Assembly (NCBI RefSeq): GCF_000819865.1
Contig: NZ_CDDF01000005.1
Span: 488,206-552,205, forward strand
DNA length: 64,000 bases
Direction: 5' to 3'
Origin: Aeromonas eucrenophila
Lineage (GTDB): Bacteria; Pseudomonadota; Gammaproteobacteria; Enterobacterales; Aeromonadaceae
Shown here: one piece after another, positions 29,578 through 38,201 of the stretch
How the letters are laid out: every line of letters starts with the position of its first letter
How positions within the stretch are numbered: the stretch's first letter is position 1
Notes under the pieces: model-generated
Told to the model about the DNA's origin: nothing
Databases searched by the model: none
Seen by the model: the letters and a program-made list of their open reading frames with translations, nothing else
Made by a program: the position numbers and the translations under genes

Positions 29578-30556
29578 AATAACGTTGCTCGAAGCCATCA
29601 ATCTGGCGCTGCATCACGAGATGGAGCGCGACCCGGACGTGGTGGTGCTCGGTGAGGACGTGGGAGTCAACGGCGGTGTGTTTCGCGCCACCGTGGGCTT
29701 GCGCGACAAGTTCGGTTTCAAGCGGGTGATAGACACCCCGCTCGCCGAGGGGCTGATCGCCGGGGTGGCGGTTGGCATGGCCACCCAGGGGCTCAAGCCC
29801 GTGGCCGAGTTCCAGTTCCAGGGCTTCATCTTCCCCGGTATGGAGCAGATCATCTGCCAGGCGGCACGCATGCGCAATCGCACCCGCGGCCGGCTCTCCT
29901 GCCCCCTGGTTTACCGCTCTCCCTATGGCGCCGGCATCCACTCGCCGGAGCACCACAGCGAGAGCGTGGAGGCGTTGTTCGCCCATATACCCGGTCTGCG
30001 GGTGGTGATCCCCTCCAGCCCCAAGCGGGCCTATGGTCTGTTGCTCTCCGCCATCCGCGACCCGGATCCCGTGATGTTCTTCGAGCCGGATCGCATCTAC
30101 CGCTCCATGAAATCAGATGTGGTGGATGACGGTGTCGGTTTGCCGCTGGATGTCTGCTTTACCCTGAGGCCCGGGCGGGATCTCACCATAGTCGCCTGGG
30201 GAGCCTGCATTCAGGAGGTGATGCGGGCATCGGCCCAACTGGCGGAGCGAGACATCCAGTGTGAGGTGCTGGACTTGGCCACCATCAAGCCGCTGGACAT
30301 GGAGAGCATCCTCGCTTCGGTGCGAAAGACCGGCCGGCTGCTGGTGGTGCACGAGGCCTGTGGCAGCTTCGGGGTCGGCGCCGAGATAGTGGCGCGGGTC
30401 ACCGAGGAGGCGCTGACCTCCCTCAAGGCGCCGCCCAGGCGCCTCACCGGGGTGGACGCCGCCGTGCCTTACTATCGCAATGAGGAGTATTACCTCATCA
30501 CCGAGCAGGATATCGCGGATGCAGCTCACCAGCTGATGGAGAAAAATTGGCTATGA
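29570..30556 (+). CDS. 2-oxo acid dehydrogenase E1 component, beta subunit
   Basis: The 328-residue partner of E1-alpha. Features include LGEDVGVNGGVFRAT, DTPLAEGLIAGVAVGMA, the conserved FQFQGFIFPGMEQI with the TPP-activating glutamate region, SPYGAGIHSPEHHSES and the transketolase C-terminal domain VAWGACIQEV. The ATG is the second of two near-identical starts; this copy alone continues into a full protein. It is followed 94 bases later by E2. Confidence 0.92.
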   Translation: MSEITLLEAINLALHHEMERDPDVVVLGEDVGVNGGVFRATVGLRDKFGFKRVIDTPLAEGLIAGVAVGMATQGLKPVAEFQFQGFIFPGMEQIICQAARMRNRTRGRLSCPLVYRSPYGAGIHSPEHHSESVEALFAHIPGLRVVIPSSPKRAYGLLLSAIRDPDPVMFFEPDRIYRSMKSDVVDDGVGLPLDVCFTLRPGRDLTIVAWGACIQEVMRASAQLAERDIQCEVLDLATIKPLDMESILASVRKTGRLLVVHEACGSFGVGAEIVARVTEEALTSLKAPPRRLTGVDAAVPYYRNEEYYLITEQDIADAAHQLMEKNWL

Positions 30557-30650
30557 CCTGGTTCACATATTGGCGGTTGAACGACCGCGCAAACGACGGG
30601 CATGGAATTTTTCAACGTGCGGTGATTTCCCAGCGGATGGAGAACGGGTC

Positions 30651-31751
30651 ATGAAATTTTTCAAATTACCGGATCTGGGCGAAGGACTGGCCGAGGCCGA
30701 GATAGTGGAATGGAAGGTCAGTGCCGGTGAGACGGTGCAGGTGGATCAGGTGCTGCTGTCGGTAGAAACAGCCAAGGCGCTGGTGGACGTGCCCTCGCCG
30801 GTGGCCGGGGTCATCGCCCGTCTGTGCGGCCAGGAGGGGGATATCCTTCACATCGGCGCCCCCCTGGTGGAATTTGAGGGCGGTGAGGACGATGGCACTG
30901 TGGTGGGCAAGGTGAGCGCTCATCAGCAGCATATCGAGGATCACTTCGTGGTGGGGGCCATGGCTCCCGGTGGCAGCCTGGTGCAGGCGATGCCCGCGGT
31001 GCGGCTGCTGGCACAAAAACTCGGCCTCGACATCGACAAGATCAAGGGCAGCGGTAGCGCCGGCATGGTCACCGAGCAGGACGTGCAGTCGGCGTTCGAG
31101 GCGATGCAGAGCAGCGGAAACGAGTTCCTCAAAGGCTCGCGCCGGGCCATGGCCAAGGCGATGGAGCTTTCCCACAAGACGGTAGTGCCGGTCAGCCTCA
31201 CCGACGAGGTGGACCTGCGTCACTGGCGCGCCGACGAAGACGTGACAGTGCGCCTCATCAAGGCCATCGGGGTGGCGTGCCGGGCCGAGCCGTCCATGAA
31301 CGCCTGGTTCGATGGGGATACGCTGTCAAGACGCTTGTTCAACGAGGTCAACGTGGCCATCGCGGTCGACTCCAAGCACGGCCTCTATGTGCCTGTGATG
31401 GAGAACGTGGCCGAGCGGGAGCGGGGGGATATCCGTCAGGGGCTGGATCGGATGATCGCCGACGTGAAGGCCCGCGCCGTGCCGCGGGAGATGCTGCAGG
31501 GGGCGACCATCACGCTGACCAACTTCGGCGCCATCGCGGGCCGTTACGCCAGCCCCATAGTGACGCCGCCGCAAGTGGCCATCATAGGGGCGGGCAAGTT
31601 GTTCGAGAAGGTGGTGTTCATCCACGGGGAGGCGCGGCCGGTTCGAGCCTTGCCATTGTCGATGACATTTGACCACAGGGCCTGCACCGGTGGGGAGGCG
31701 GCACGCTTCCTCAAAGCCCTGGTTCAGGCACTGGAATCGGCGGACGTATAA
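30651..31751 (+). CDS. Dihydrolipoamide acyltransferase (E2) of the 2-oxo acid dehydrogenase complex
   Basis: The 366-residue E2 core has one lipoyl domain (1-76) with the lipoylated lysine in SVETAKALVDVPSP, a peripheral-subunit-binding domain (about 117-152; AMPAVRLLAQKLGLD...GSGSAGMVTEQDV) and the catalytic domain to the end. The active-site block reads SMTFDHRACTGGEAARF: the catalytic His is kept but the usual following Asp-Gly (HRxxDG) is replaced by Thr-Gly. MKFFKLPDLGEG is the standard E2 start. No E3 gene follows, so the complex must borrow lipoamide dehydrogenase from elsewhere. A terminator closes the operon. Confidence 0.92.
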   Translation: MKFFKLPDLGEGLAEAEIVEWKVSAGETVQVDQVLLSVETAKALVDVPSPVAGVIARLCGQEGDILHIGAPLVEFEGGEDDGTVVGKVSAHQQHIEDHFVVGAMAPGGSLVQAMPAVRLLAQKLGLDIDKIKGSGSAGMVTEQDVQSAFEAMQSSGNEFLKGSRRAMAKAMELSHKTVVPVSLTDEVDLRHWRADEDVTVRLIKAIGVACRAEPSMNAWFDGDTLSRRLFNEVNVAIAVDSKHGLYVPVMENVAERERGDIRQGLDRMIADVKARAVPREMLQGATITLTNFGAIAGRYASPIVTPPQVAIIGAGKLFEKVVFIHGEARPVRALPLSMTFDHRACTGGEAARFLKALVQALESADV

Positions 31752-31757
31752 ACGCGT

Positions 31758-31790
31758 GTGCCCTGCGGTTGGCAGGGCACAAATTTGTTT
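31758..31790 (+). terminator. Terminator after the E2 gene
   Basis: GTGCCCTGC and GCAGGGCAC form a nine-pair stem with a short loop, followed by AAATTTGTTT. Confidence 0.85.
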
Positions 31791-31816
31791 GCGTAATCGA
31801 CAAAGGCACGTATAAT
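31788..31816 (+). promoter_or_regulatory. Promoter of the cold-shock gene
   Basis: A perfect -10, TATAAT, at 31811-31816 lies 17 bases after a weak TTTGCG. It gives a leader of about 130 bases before the ATG, as in cspA-type genes whose leader RNA responds to temperature. Confidence 0.6.
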
Positions 31817-31955
31817 CCTAGGCAGCTTGAAAGGGCGATGGTTATGCCACTGAAGACGATGTTTTACATTTTCTCCCGTTGTTCATAAGTAATCCCGTTT
31901 TTGAGCTTTATCCGCTGAAAAGCATAAGTAATTTTTTTGAATACAGGTTAAAGAT

Positions 31956-32165
31956 ATGTCTAACATGATCACCGGTACCGTTAAGTTTTTCAACGAAACC
32001 AAAGGTTTTGGCTTCATCCAGCAAGAAAACGGCCCGGACGTTTTCGTTCACTTCAGCGCTATCGGCGGTAACGGCTTCCGTACCCTGGCTGAAGGTCAGC
32101 GCGTACAGTTCTCCGTGACCCAAGGTCAGAAAGGCCCGCAGGCTGAGAACGTAACTGCTCTGTAA
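31956..32165 (+). CDS. Cold-shock protein of the CspA family
   Basis: The 69-residue single-domain OB-fold protein binds single-stranded RNA and DNA. RNP1 is KGFGFIQ and RNP2 is VFVHFSAI; the N terminus [14 protein letters not shown] is typical. It is probably an RNA chaperone. The long AT-rich leader and strong terminator fit a cold-inducible single-gene unit. Which Csp paralogue it is cannot be decided. Confidence 0.94.
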   Translation: MSNMITGTVKFFNETKGFGFIQQENGPDVFVHFSAIGGNGFRTLAEGQRVQFSVTQGQKGPQAENVTAL

Positions 32166-32182
32166 TTCTTACAGAATTTAAG

Positions 32183-32217
32183 AAAGCCGTGGTGCCTCTG
32201 GTACCACGGCTTTTTGT
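32183..32217 (+). terminator. Terminator after the cold-shock gene
   Basis: AAAGCCGTGGT and ACCACGGCTTT form a long stem ending in TTTTTG. Confidence 0.93.
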
Positions 32218-32262
32218 TTATGGCATATTCTTAAACCTCTCTCATCCATCACATCAATCCTC

Positions 32263-32568
32263 ATGATCCCATCACTGCTGTTGACCGCATCCTTGCTCGG
32301 CCTTGCCGACGTTCCCGCACCGGATCCCGTGGCGAGTCAGGCCGTGACCGTCTGCCAGCAGTTCGTACAGGTGCGTCTGGGGAAGATGGAAGTGCCCGAT
32401 GAGATCAAGGCTCAGCCGGTGGCCAAGCGGGCGGGGGAGTGGTTGATCGATGGCAAGATAAAAGGACCCGAAGGTCCTTTGTTGTTCGCCTGTCTGCTGC
32501 GACAAGGTAAACATTGGGAATTGCTCAACTTCTCGCTCTGGGCGCCGCAGGAAATCAACTCGGCTTGA
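32263..32568 (+). CDS. Small hypothetical protein, possibly exported
   Basis: The 101-residue protein starts with a short hydrophobic stretch, MIPSLLLTASLLGLADVPAP, that may be a signal peptide. Two cysteines (CQQFVQ and FACLLRQ) could form a disulfide if it is exported. I do not recognise the family. Its 3' end overlaps by 14 bases the end of the convergent gene on the other strand. Confidence 0.6.
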   Translation: MIPSLLLTASLLGLADVPAPDPVASQAVTVCQQFVQVRLGKMEVPDEIKAQPVAKRAGEWLIDGKIKGPEGPLLFACLLRQGKHWELLNFSLWAPQEINSA

Positions 32569-32803
32569 GCGCGACCAGCAGATGATGGAGATGTTCGAGC
32601 ATGGTCATGCCGAAGGGGGTCAGATAGCCACCATCGGCAGCACTGATGAGGCCTTGTTGATGCATCCGCTCTGCCGCCTGGCACAGCCCTTCAGACATGT
32701 CGCTGCGTAACTTGATCCCCTGACTCATGTTGGCCGGATCAAAGCATGCCAGTATTTTCAGCTCATTTACAAAATCGTCAGAAACCTGGTCGATCCCACT
32801 CAT
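32555..32803 (-). CDS. TIGR02647-type conserved small protein
   Basis: The 82-residue protein has the pattern of TIGR02647: FVNELKILACFDPANMSQGIKLRSD, then AAERMHQQGLISAADGGYLTPFGMTMLEH, which looks like a winged-helix half. It is known mainly from gammaproteobacteria with no defined function. It is convergent with the small gene on the plus strand. Confidence 0.78.
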   Translation of the reverse strand: MSGIDQVSDDFVNELKILACFDPANMSQGIKLRSDMSEGLCQAAERMHQQGLISAADGGYLTPFGMTMLEHLHHLLVALKPS

Positions 32804-33047
32804 GGATGCACTCCTTACGCTAAAGATGTATGCAAACTAGCATTCCCGGTTTTACTTTAGTGCGCGCTGGCTCAAACTATTGGGCTTTGTCCGGGCAGGC
32901 CGAGTGCGAACGCTGCTTTTTTGGCCTTCACCCCAGACAGGGCAAGCGTGACGGCGCAATCCGTGAGCCGGTAAACATGATAGAATAGGTTCTCTTTTGT
33001 CTTTTCGGCCAGGTACGATCCCGGTCTTCCAGCTCAAGGCGTCTCTT

Positions 33048-33605
33048 ATGATCACTGTGACTCTGGTCTCTCTGCTGCACTCCCTTGCTCCCCGTTTTCC
33101 TTTTTATGCTCCCTCTCTGCTGCTGCCCCTGCTCGATGCACATCAAGGGGATCTTTGGCTGCCTGGCATCAAGGGGGAAGACATGACGCGCCTGCGTCAG
33201 CATACCAAGGGGGGGAGTGCACAGATACTGGCGTCGCTCGCGGCGGGATGGTGTGATTTTGCGGCGGGCAACGAGGGCAAGACCCCCGAGCTGGACGCGC
33301 TGGAAAGTTACGATGACGAGATGATGGACAACCTGCTGATGTATTGGAGCAATCCGGCCAAGATCAACAGCCCGATCACCGATAACCTGTTCGAGCTGCG
33401 CCGTGAGGTGGTGGACGAGGCCCACGGCAGCAAGCTGGCGAGCGCCTGGCAGCAGCAGCAGCTGGCGCGTTTCGAGCAGATCATGCAAGGGGTGCAGGCC
33501 GGTCGGGATCAGCTCTGCTTCGTGGAGGTGGAGTCCGCCTACTGGCTGCGTCAGCGCCTGAGCGAGACAGAGAACGTTGCACTGGTGACGCCGACCCTGG
33601 GTTGA
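33048..33605 (+). CDS. Conserved hypothetical protein
   Basis: The 185-residue soluble protein starts MITVTLVSLLHSLAPRFPFYAP and is acidic in the middle (ELDALESYDDEMMDNLLMYW). I do not recognise it. ATG at 33048 follows AAGG by eight bases; an in-frame ATG 17 codons upstream is less well placed. Its neighbour 87 bases downstream encodes a DUF2750 protein, and both are cytosolic by appearance. Confidence 0.65.
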   Translation: MITVTLVSLLHSLAPRFPFYAPSLLLPLLDAHQGDLWLPGIKGEDMTRLRQHTKGGSAQILASLAAGWCDFAAGNEGKTPELDALESYDDEMMDNLLMYWSNPAKINSPITDNLFELRREVVDEAHGSKLASAWQQQQLARFEQIMQGVQAGRDQLCFVEVESAYWLRQRLSETENVALVTPTLG

Positions 33606-33692
33606 ACCCGCCAGACCATAACGTGCTCATGCTGGACAAGCCGCCGGCAAGATGTGAACATGTCGCCCTTTATTGAACGAGAGACTTGACCA

Positions 33693-34085
33693 ATGAGCTA
33701 TGAACTTAGCGACACCGAGCGCAATGCCGCGCTGCAACTGAACGCCGACTACCGCTTTGATCACTTCATCAGCAAGCTGGTCGAGCACGAAGAGCTGTTT
33801 GTCCTGACTGACGAGCACGGCGTCATGATGCTGACCACCGAAGACGAAGATTGCATCCCGGTGTGGCCGCATCCTGAGTATGCCAAGGCCTGGGCCGAGG
33901 GCGAGTGGGCCGACTGCAAGCCGCAATCCATCACCCTCAAGGTGTGGCTGGAGCGCTGGGTCGATGGCATGGAGCAAGACGAGCTCTGCGTTGCCGTGTT
34001 CCCGACCCCGGATCAGGAAGGCATAGTGCTGGAGCCGGCCGACGTCGCCGACGCCATCGCTCAGAAGCAGGCCAAGCGCGGCTAA
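33693..34085 (+). CDS. DUF2750 family protein
   Basis: The 130-residue acidic protein has the DUF2750 pattern: a first half ending LFVLTDEHGVMMLTTEDEDCIPVWPHPEYAKAWAEGEWADC and a second half IPLKVWLERWVDGM-like, here LKVWLERWVDGMEQDELCVAVFPTPDQEG. Function unknown; the fold is sometimes likened to SseB-type modules. An array of three terminators follows. Confidence 0.82.
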   Translation: MSYELSDTERNAALQLNADYRFDHFISKLVEHEELFVLTDEHGVMMLTTEDEDCIPVWPHPEYAKAWAEGEWADCKPQSITLKVWLERWVDGMEQDELCVAVFPTPDQEGIVLEPADVADAIAQKQAKRG

Positions 34086-34111
34086 TCCCTCGCATCGGTA
34101 TCTGCTGACAT

Positions 34112-34268
34112 AAAAAGACCCCGCCAAGTTGCGGGGTCTTTTGTTTGGACGGCGACTTGTCTCCGTGTACTCAAGACCCCGTCCGACATGGTGCAGGGTC
34201 TTTTGTTTTCAGGCTCTTCTCTTTTCGTACAAGAGACCCCGTCCAATATGGCACGGGGTCTTTCGTTT
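34112..34268. terminator. Array of three similar rho-independent terminators
   Basis: Three hairpins built on AGACCCCG...GGGGTCTTTT follow each other with repeat starts at 34116, 34174 and 34234, 58 and 60 bases apart. Each has a different loop and a T-rich tail ending in GTTT, and each begins with an A-rich or purine stretch, so they can act on both strands. They lie between the convergent DUF2750 and binding-protein genes. Confidence 0.9.
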
Positions 34269-34285
34269 GGTACTGAAAGCAAGGC

Positions 34286-36136
34286 CTAAGGCTGCTGGTA
34301 GCGGGTATCGATCAGGGTGACGGGGGGGAAACGCTGGCCACTCTTGATGGCCGCTTGCGTCTCCTGTTTCACCTGCTCGTCGATCCAGAACAGGCCGCCA
34401 AAGCTGTAGCCCGAGTTGGTGCCATCCAGCGGCCAATACAGCAGATCGCTCTTGGGGGTTGCCGGGATCTTGGGCAGCTTCACCCAGCGCCAGGCACCGG
34501 CCCGGGTATAGGGCACCTGATAGGCGGGCACGAAGCTGGCGAGCTCATAGAGCCGCTGCTGGATCTGGCGAGACAGCTCGGCCTTCTTGGCAAAGTCGAA
34601 CGCCTTGTCGAACTGCTCCACCAGGGCGGTGATGGCATCGTCATCTATGTTCATGATGTTGTTGGTCTGCGGCTTGTTGGCATTGACCTTGTGAAAATGC
34701 TCCCAATAGGCGGGATAGCGACCGGAGCTCCAGCCCATCCAGGCGCTCTGGTGCTTCTTCTCCAGCATGGATTTGAAGCCGGCTGAGGCATCCATCAGGT
34801 TCAGATCCAGATTGAGACCCGCCTTCTTCGCCTCCTCCCGCAGCAGGGTCAGCCGCTGGGCATGCTCCTGGGTGGTGTAGGTGATGCTGAGCGAGAGAGG
34901 TTGCCCCTTGTCATTTTGCAAGATGCCATCGGGCCCCGTCCTGGTGAAACCCGCCTTGGCGAAATACTCCCGCGCCAGCTTGGGATCGAAGGGCCGCGCC
35001 CTGAGATCGGTGTTGGTGAAGGCGCCCTGGCCGGAGCCATAGGTGTTGAGGCGTTGATAATCCCCGCGCAGCAGAGTGGCGATCATCTTGTCGATGGCGA
35101 GCGCATACTGGATGCCGAGCCGCACATTGAGATCCCTGAGCAGCGGATCGGCGGTGTTGAGGTAGAGCCCCATGGGGGATTGCGGCGTCTGGGTATAGAA
35201 CCAGATCTTGTCGATATAGCCCTTGTCGAACTCGGGGGTCTTGCTCTTGTCGTGCCACCAGTTGGGCATGACGAGGGGGAAGGTATCGAGATCGCCGCGC
35301 AGGAAGTGTTGCCAGGCGATGTTCTGATCCCGCAGCACCTTGATCTCAATCTGATCGGGATTGAAACGGTGCTGGAAGTAGCGCTCCCCATCCCCCCACC
35401 AGTCCTTGACCCTATTGAAGGTCACGGACTTGCCTTTCTTCAGCTCGCCAACCTCATAAGCGCCGGTGACCGGCAGTATCTTCCAGTTGTACTCCTTGAC
35501 CCAGTTGTCGGTGAGCTTGATGGCATGGCTCGGCTCCGGGCTGAAGGGCAAGGATTCCAGCAGATCTTCCCGGCTCTTCTCGGTGCCGCTGGTGATGGAG
35601 AGCGTGTGGTCATCGAACTTGGTCACCGCGCTTATCTGGGTGCTGTAGTAGTTGTTGTACCAGGGATCGTTTATCTCCTTGCTGCGCATCATCTTGAGGG
35701 TAAACAACCAGTCGTCGGCGGTGACGGGTTGACCGTCCGACCAGCGCGCCTTGGGGTTGATGCGAAAGTAGAGGGTCTTGTGGTCGGCCCCGAACGCCCA
35801 CTGGTTCGCCAGCATGGGCATGGGCTTGCCGGTGAGGGGGTGGGTAGCGAGCAGGGGCAGGGTGCCCTCCCGGATATAGCCCGCGAAGCCGCCGTTGGAG
35901 TCGGGCCCATATTTGCGCAGGGTGAGGGGGAAACTCGACATGAAGTCGTGAAAGGTGCCCCCACGCTGGGCGGCGGGATCGGCGTAGACGGGGTCATCAT
36001 CGTTGCTCTCCCACACAAGATCCGCCGGCAGGGCGGCGCTCCAGCCAAAGGCGCTGAAAAAGAGCGGGATCACCAGAGTCGTGAATCGTGCAACGCGCGG
36101 GAACAGTGAAATAGTCGGTGACGAAGGGTGCAGCAT
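34286..36136 (-). CDS. YejA-like extracellular solute-binding protein (family 5)
   Basis: The 616-residue periplasmic protein has a signal peptide of about 35 residues ending in GWSAALPA. It has the family-5 (oligopeptide/nickel) binding-protein fold with RWSDGQPVTADDWLFTLKMM and NWWHDKSKTPEF, typical of YejA, which binds peptides such as microcin C and antimicrobial peptides. The ATG has AGGAG nine bases upstream. The permease and ATPase genes yejBEF are not beside it, so it is an orphan here. Transcription runs toward the terminator array. Confidence 0.87.
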   Translation of the reverse strand: MLHPSSPTISLFPRVARFTTLVIPLFFSAFGWSAALPADLVWESNDDDPVYADPAAQRGGTFHDFMSSFPLTLRKYGPDSNGGFAGYIREGTLPLLATHPLTGKPMPMLANQWAFGADHKTLYFRINPKARWSDGQPVTADDWLFTLKMMRSKEINDPWYNNYYSTQISAVTKFDDHTLSITSGTEKSREDLLESLPFSPEPSHAIKLTDNWVKEYNWKILPVTGAYEVGELKKGKSVTFNRVKDWWGDGERYFQHRFNPDQIEIKVLRDQNIAWQHFLRGDLDTFPLVMPNWWHDKSKTPEFDKGYIDKIWFYTQTPQSPMGLYLNTADPLLRDLNVRLGIQYALAIDKMIATLLRGDYQRLNTYGSGQGAFTNTDLRARPFDPKLAREYFAKAGFTRTGPDGILQNDKGQPLSLSITYTTQEHAQRLTLLREEAKKAGLNLDLNLMDASAGFKSMLEKKHQSAWMGWSSGRYPAYWEHFHKVNANKPQTNNIMNIDDDAITALVEQFDKAFDFAKKAELSRQIQQRLYELASFVPAYQVPYTRAGAWRWVKLPKIPATPKSDLLYWPLDGTNSGYSFGGLFWIDEQVKQETQAAIKSGQRFPPVTLIDTRYQQP

Positions 36137-36237
36137 GTCCTTGCTCTCCTGATGATCGGCATCCTGCCGGGAACGATGTCAGGCCCGGGAGGGCCTGTCT
36201 CATGATGGGAACTTTCCCCGTTCAGGTCAATGTCTTG

Positions 36238-37131
36238 TCAATGCTCGGCCTGAGGCTTGAACAACTTCATGCGCCCCCCCAGCACATGCACCACGAAGCC
36301 GAGCAGCACCAGCCCGGAGCCAAGCCACTGCAGGGTGTTGGGATGCTCGTCGAGCAGGAGGGCAGCAGCCACCATGCCGACGCAGGGCACCAGCAGGGAG
36401 AGGGGGGCGACCTGGGCCACCGGATAGCGCATCAAGAGTCGACCCCAGAGGCCGTAACCGAGCCAGGTGGCAACCAGAGAGAGGTAGAGCACGCATAGGA
36501 GCCCCTGCCAGCTGAAGTGCTGCAGGCTGCTGGCGATGCGCTCCGGCCCCTCGAACAGCCAGGAGAGCGCGAGGAACGGCAGTATGGGCACCAGACCGCC
36601 CCAGGCGATGAGGCTCGGCAAGCTGGTCTGATAGCGCAGGCCAATCTGGCGGTTGATGACGTTGCCAAGGCCCCAGCAGGCGGCCGCGCACAGGGTCAGC
36701 ATGAAACCGAGCAGGGTGAGGTTGCCCTCACCAAAGGCGGCGATGAGATAGAGGCCGCCTCCCGCCAGCGGCAGCGCCACCCAGTGATGAGTCTGCCAGC
36801 GCTCCCCGAGCCAGATCATGGCGAACAGCAGGGTGAACAGCACCTGGGATTGCAGCACCAGAGAGGCCATGCCTGCCGGCATGCCGAACTTCATGGCGCT
36901 GAACAGGAAGGCGAACTGCCCGAGGCTGATGGCGCCGCCATAGGCCAGCAGCCAGCGCCAGGGCATGGCGGGCCTGGGTACCAGCAGGATGGCGGGGAAC
37001 ACCACCCCGATGAAGCGCAGGGCTCCCAGCAGCAGAGGCGGGATCCCGTCCAGTCCCCACTTGATCACCACGAAATTGAGTCCCCAGCACAGAATGACCA
37101 GGGCGGCCAGACACTTGTCCTTGGCTTGCAT
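36238..37131 (-). CDS. eamA: EamA-type amino acid exporter (O-acetylserine/cysteine)
   Basis: The 297-residue inner-membrane protein has ten hydrophobic segments and two EamA repeats. CWGLNFVVIKWGLDGIPPL at the N terminus and the C-terminal YPVAQVAPLSLLVPCVGM resemble E. coli EamA (YdeD), which exports cysteine and O-acetylserine. MQAKDK is taken as start because AAGGA lies seven bases upstream; an ATG 14 codons earlier lacks a good site. It is followed on the same strand by the YejA-like gene 100 bases later. Confidence 0.84.
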   Translation of the reverse strand: MQAKDKCLAALVILCWGLNFVVIKWGLDGIPPLLLGALRFIGVVFPAILLVPRPAMPWRWLLAYGGAISLGQFAFLFSAMKFGMPAGMASLVLQSQVLFTLLFAMIWLGERWQTHHWVALPLAGGGLYLIAAFGEGNLTLLGFMLTLCAAACWGLGNVINRQIGLRYQTSLPSLIAWGGLVPILPFLALSWLFEGPERIASSLQHFSWQGLLCVLYLSLVATWLGYGLWGRLLMRYPVAQVAPLSLLVPCVGMVAAALLLDEHPNTLQWLGSGLVLLGFVVHVLGGRMKLFKPQAEH

Positions 37132-37286
37132 GATGCGTCCTTGTTGATACGGCAGTTGTGATGCGAAAGGCACTGGCCAAAGGGCGCCGGCGAGTCGACA
37201 GAGACTCGAGCATAACTGCTAAGGGGTGATGGGCGTCAACCAGATAGCGGCGATGGGCGCGGCAATAGTGCGCCGCGCAGGGTTGG

Positions 37287-38033
37287 TCAGGCGGCGACGC
37301 AGTGCAGGGTCACGCCGCGGGCGGCGAGGGCGTCACGCATGGGGGCGGGCAGGGCATCGTCGGTGACCAGCACCTTGATCTGGCCCGGGGTGCCCAGCGG
37401 GCTGGGGTGGATGGCGCCAAATTTGCTGCTGTCGGTGATGACGATGTTGGTCACCCCCTTGGCCAGCACGCTGTTGACCACGTCGGCCCGCATCATGTCC
37501 CGGCCGGTGAAGCCGACGTCGGGGTGAAAACCGTCGACCCCGATGAAGGCCTTGGAGAAGTGCACCTGCTCGATGCACAGGCGGGTGAGGGGGCCCACCA
37601 CGCTCTCGCTCTGCTGTTGATAGAGACCGCCGAGCAGCACGACCTGGGCCTGGGTGTCTTTGAGCAGATGGGCGATGAAGCTGCTGATGGTGATGATGGT
37701 GATGCGTTTGTGCAGGGCCAGGTGGCGGGCCAGTAGGGCGTTGGCGCTGCCCCCTTCGATAAACACCGTCTCGCCATCCTCCACCAGCTGGGCGGCCCGC
37801 TCGGCGAGCCGCTCCTTGAGCGGATAGTTGATGTTCATGCGGGCATCGGGATCGTCGCTCTCCAGGGCCATGGCGAAGCCGTGCACCCGCTTGAGCAGCC
37901 CCTGTTTCTCCAGCGCGGTGAGATCGCCCCGTACCGTGACCTCGGAGACCCCGGTCAGTGCGGCCAGCTCGCTCACGCTCATCTTGTGGGCTTGGTGGAC
38001 CAGGGTGAGGATCTGTTGACGGCGTTGATTCAT
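37287..38033 (-). CDS. yciT: DeoR-family regulator, YciT type
   Basis: The 248-residue repressor has an N-terminal winged helix (MNQRRQQILTLVHQAHKMSVSELA...SEVTVRGDLTALEKQGLL) and a DeoR C-terminal sugar-phosphate sensor domain. HGFAMALESDD, FIEGGSANALLARHLAL, SFIAHLLKDTQ, VGPLTRLCIEQVHFSKAFIGVDGF, FTGRDMMRADVVNSVL and DSSKFGAIHP match E. coli YciT closely. DeoR members usually sense a phosphorylated sugar. It lies downstream of ybiW on the same strand with 168 bases between, so it may control the glycyl radical module; that is an inference. ATG at the helix start is used. Confidence 0.85.
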   Translation of the reverse strand: MNQRRQQILTLVHQAHKMSVSELAALTGVSEVTVRGDLTALEKQGLLKRVHGFAMALESDDPDARMNINYPLKERLAERAAQLVEDGETVFIEGGSANALLARHLALHKRITIITISSFIAHLLKDTQAQVVLLGGLYQQQSESVVGPLTRLCIEQVHFSKAFIGVDGFHPDVGFTGRDMMRADVVNSVLAKGVTNIVITDSSKFGAIHPSPLGTPGQIKVLVTDDALPAPMRDALAARGVTLHCVAA

Positions 38034-38155
38034 GAGATGGTTCGCTTCGAAAAGGGTGGAAAACAACATGGCGGCCAGTGCCGCCATCGGGATCCAGAGT
38101 CAGAGGCCGGCTTGGTACAGGGGATGATACCACTTTGCATAGCCGGCGATAAGAT

Positions 38156-38186
38156 GTTGAAAACGCTCGGGGAGAGCGTCTTCAAC
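38156..38186. repeat. Inverted repeat between ybiW and yciT
   Basis: GTTGAAAACGCTC and GAGCGTCTTCAAC pair in 12 of 13 positions around a five-base loop. On the ybiW strand no T run follows, so it may be a weak terminator or an operator for the regulator next to it. Confidence 0.6.
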
Positions 38187-38201
38187 AGCCTTCATCCGCC
38201 G

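Noticed and set aside
34112-34268. CRISPR or REP-type repeats
   Set aside because: Three units of about 59 bases, each ending in a T tract, fit terminators; the regions between are not unique spacers.
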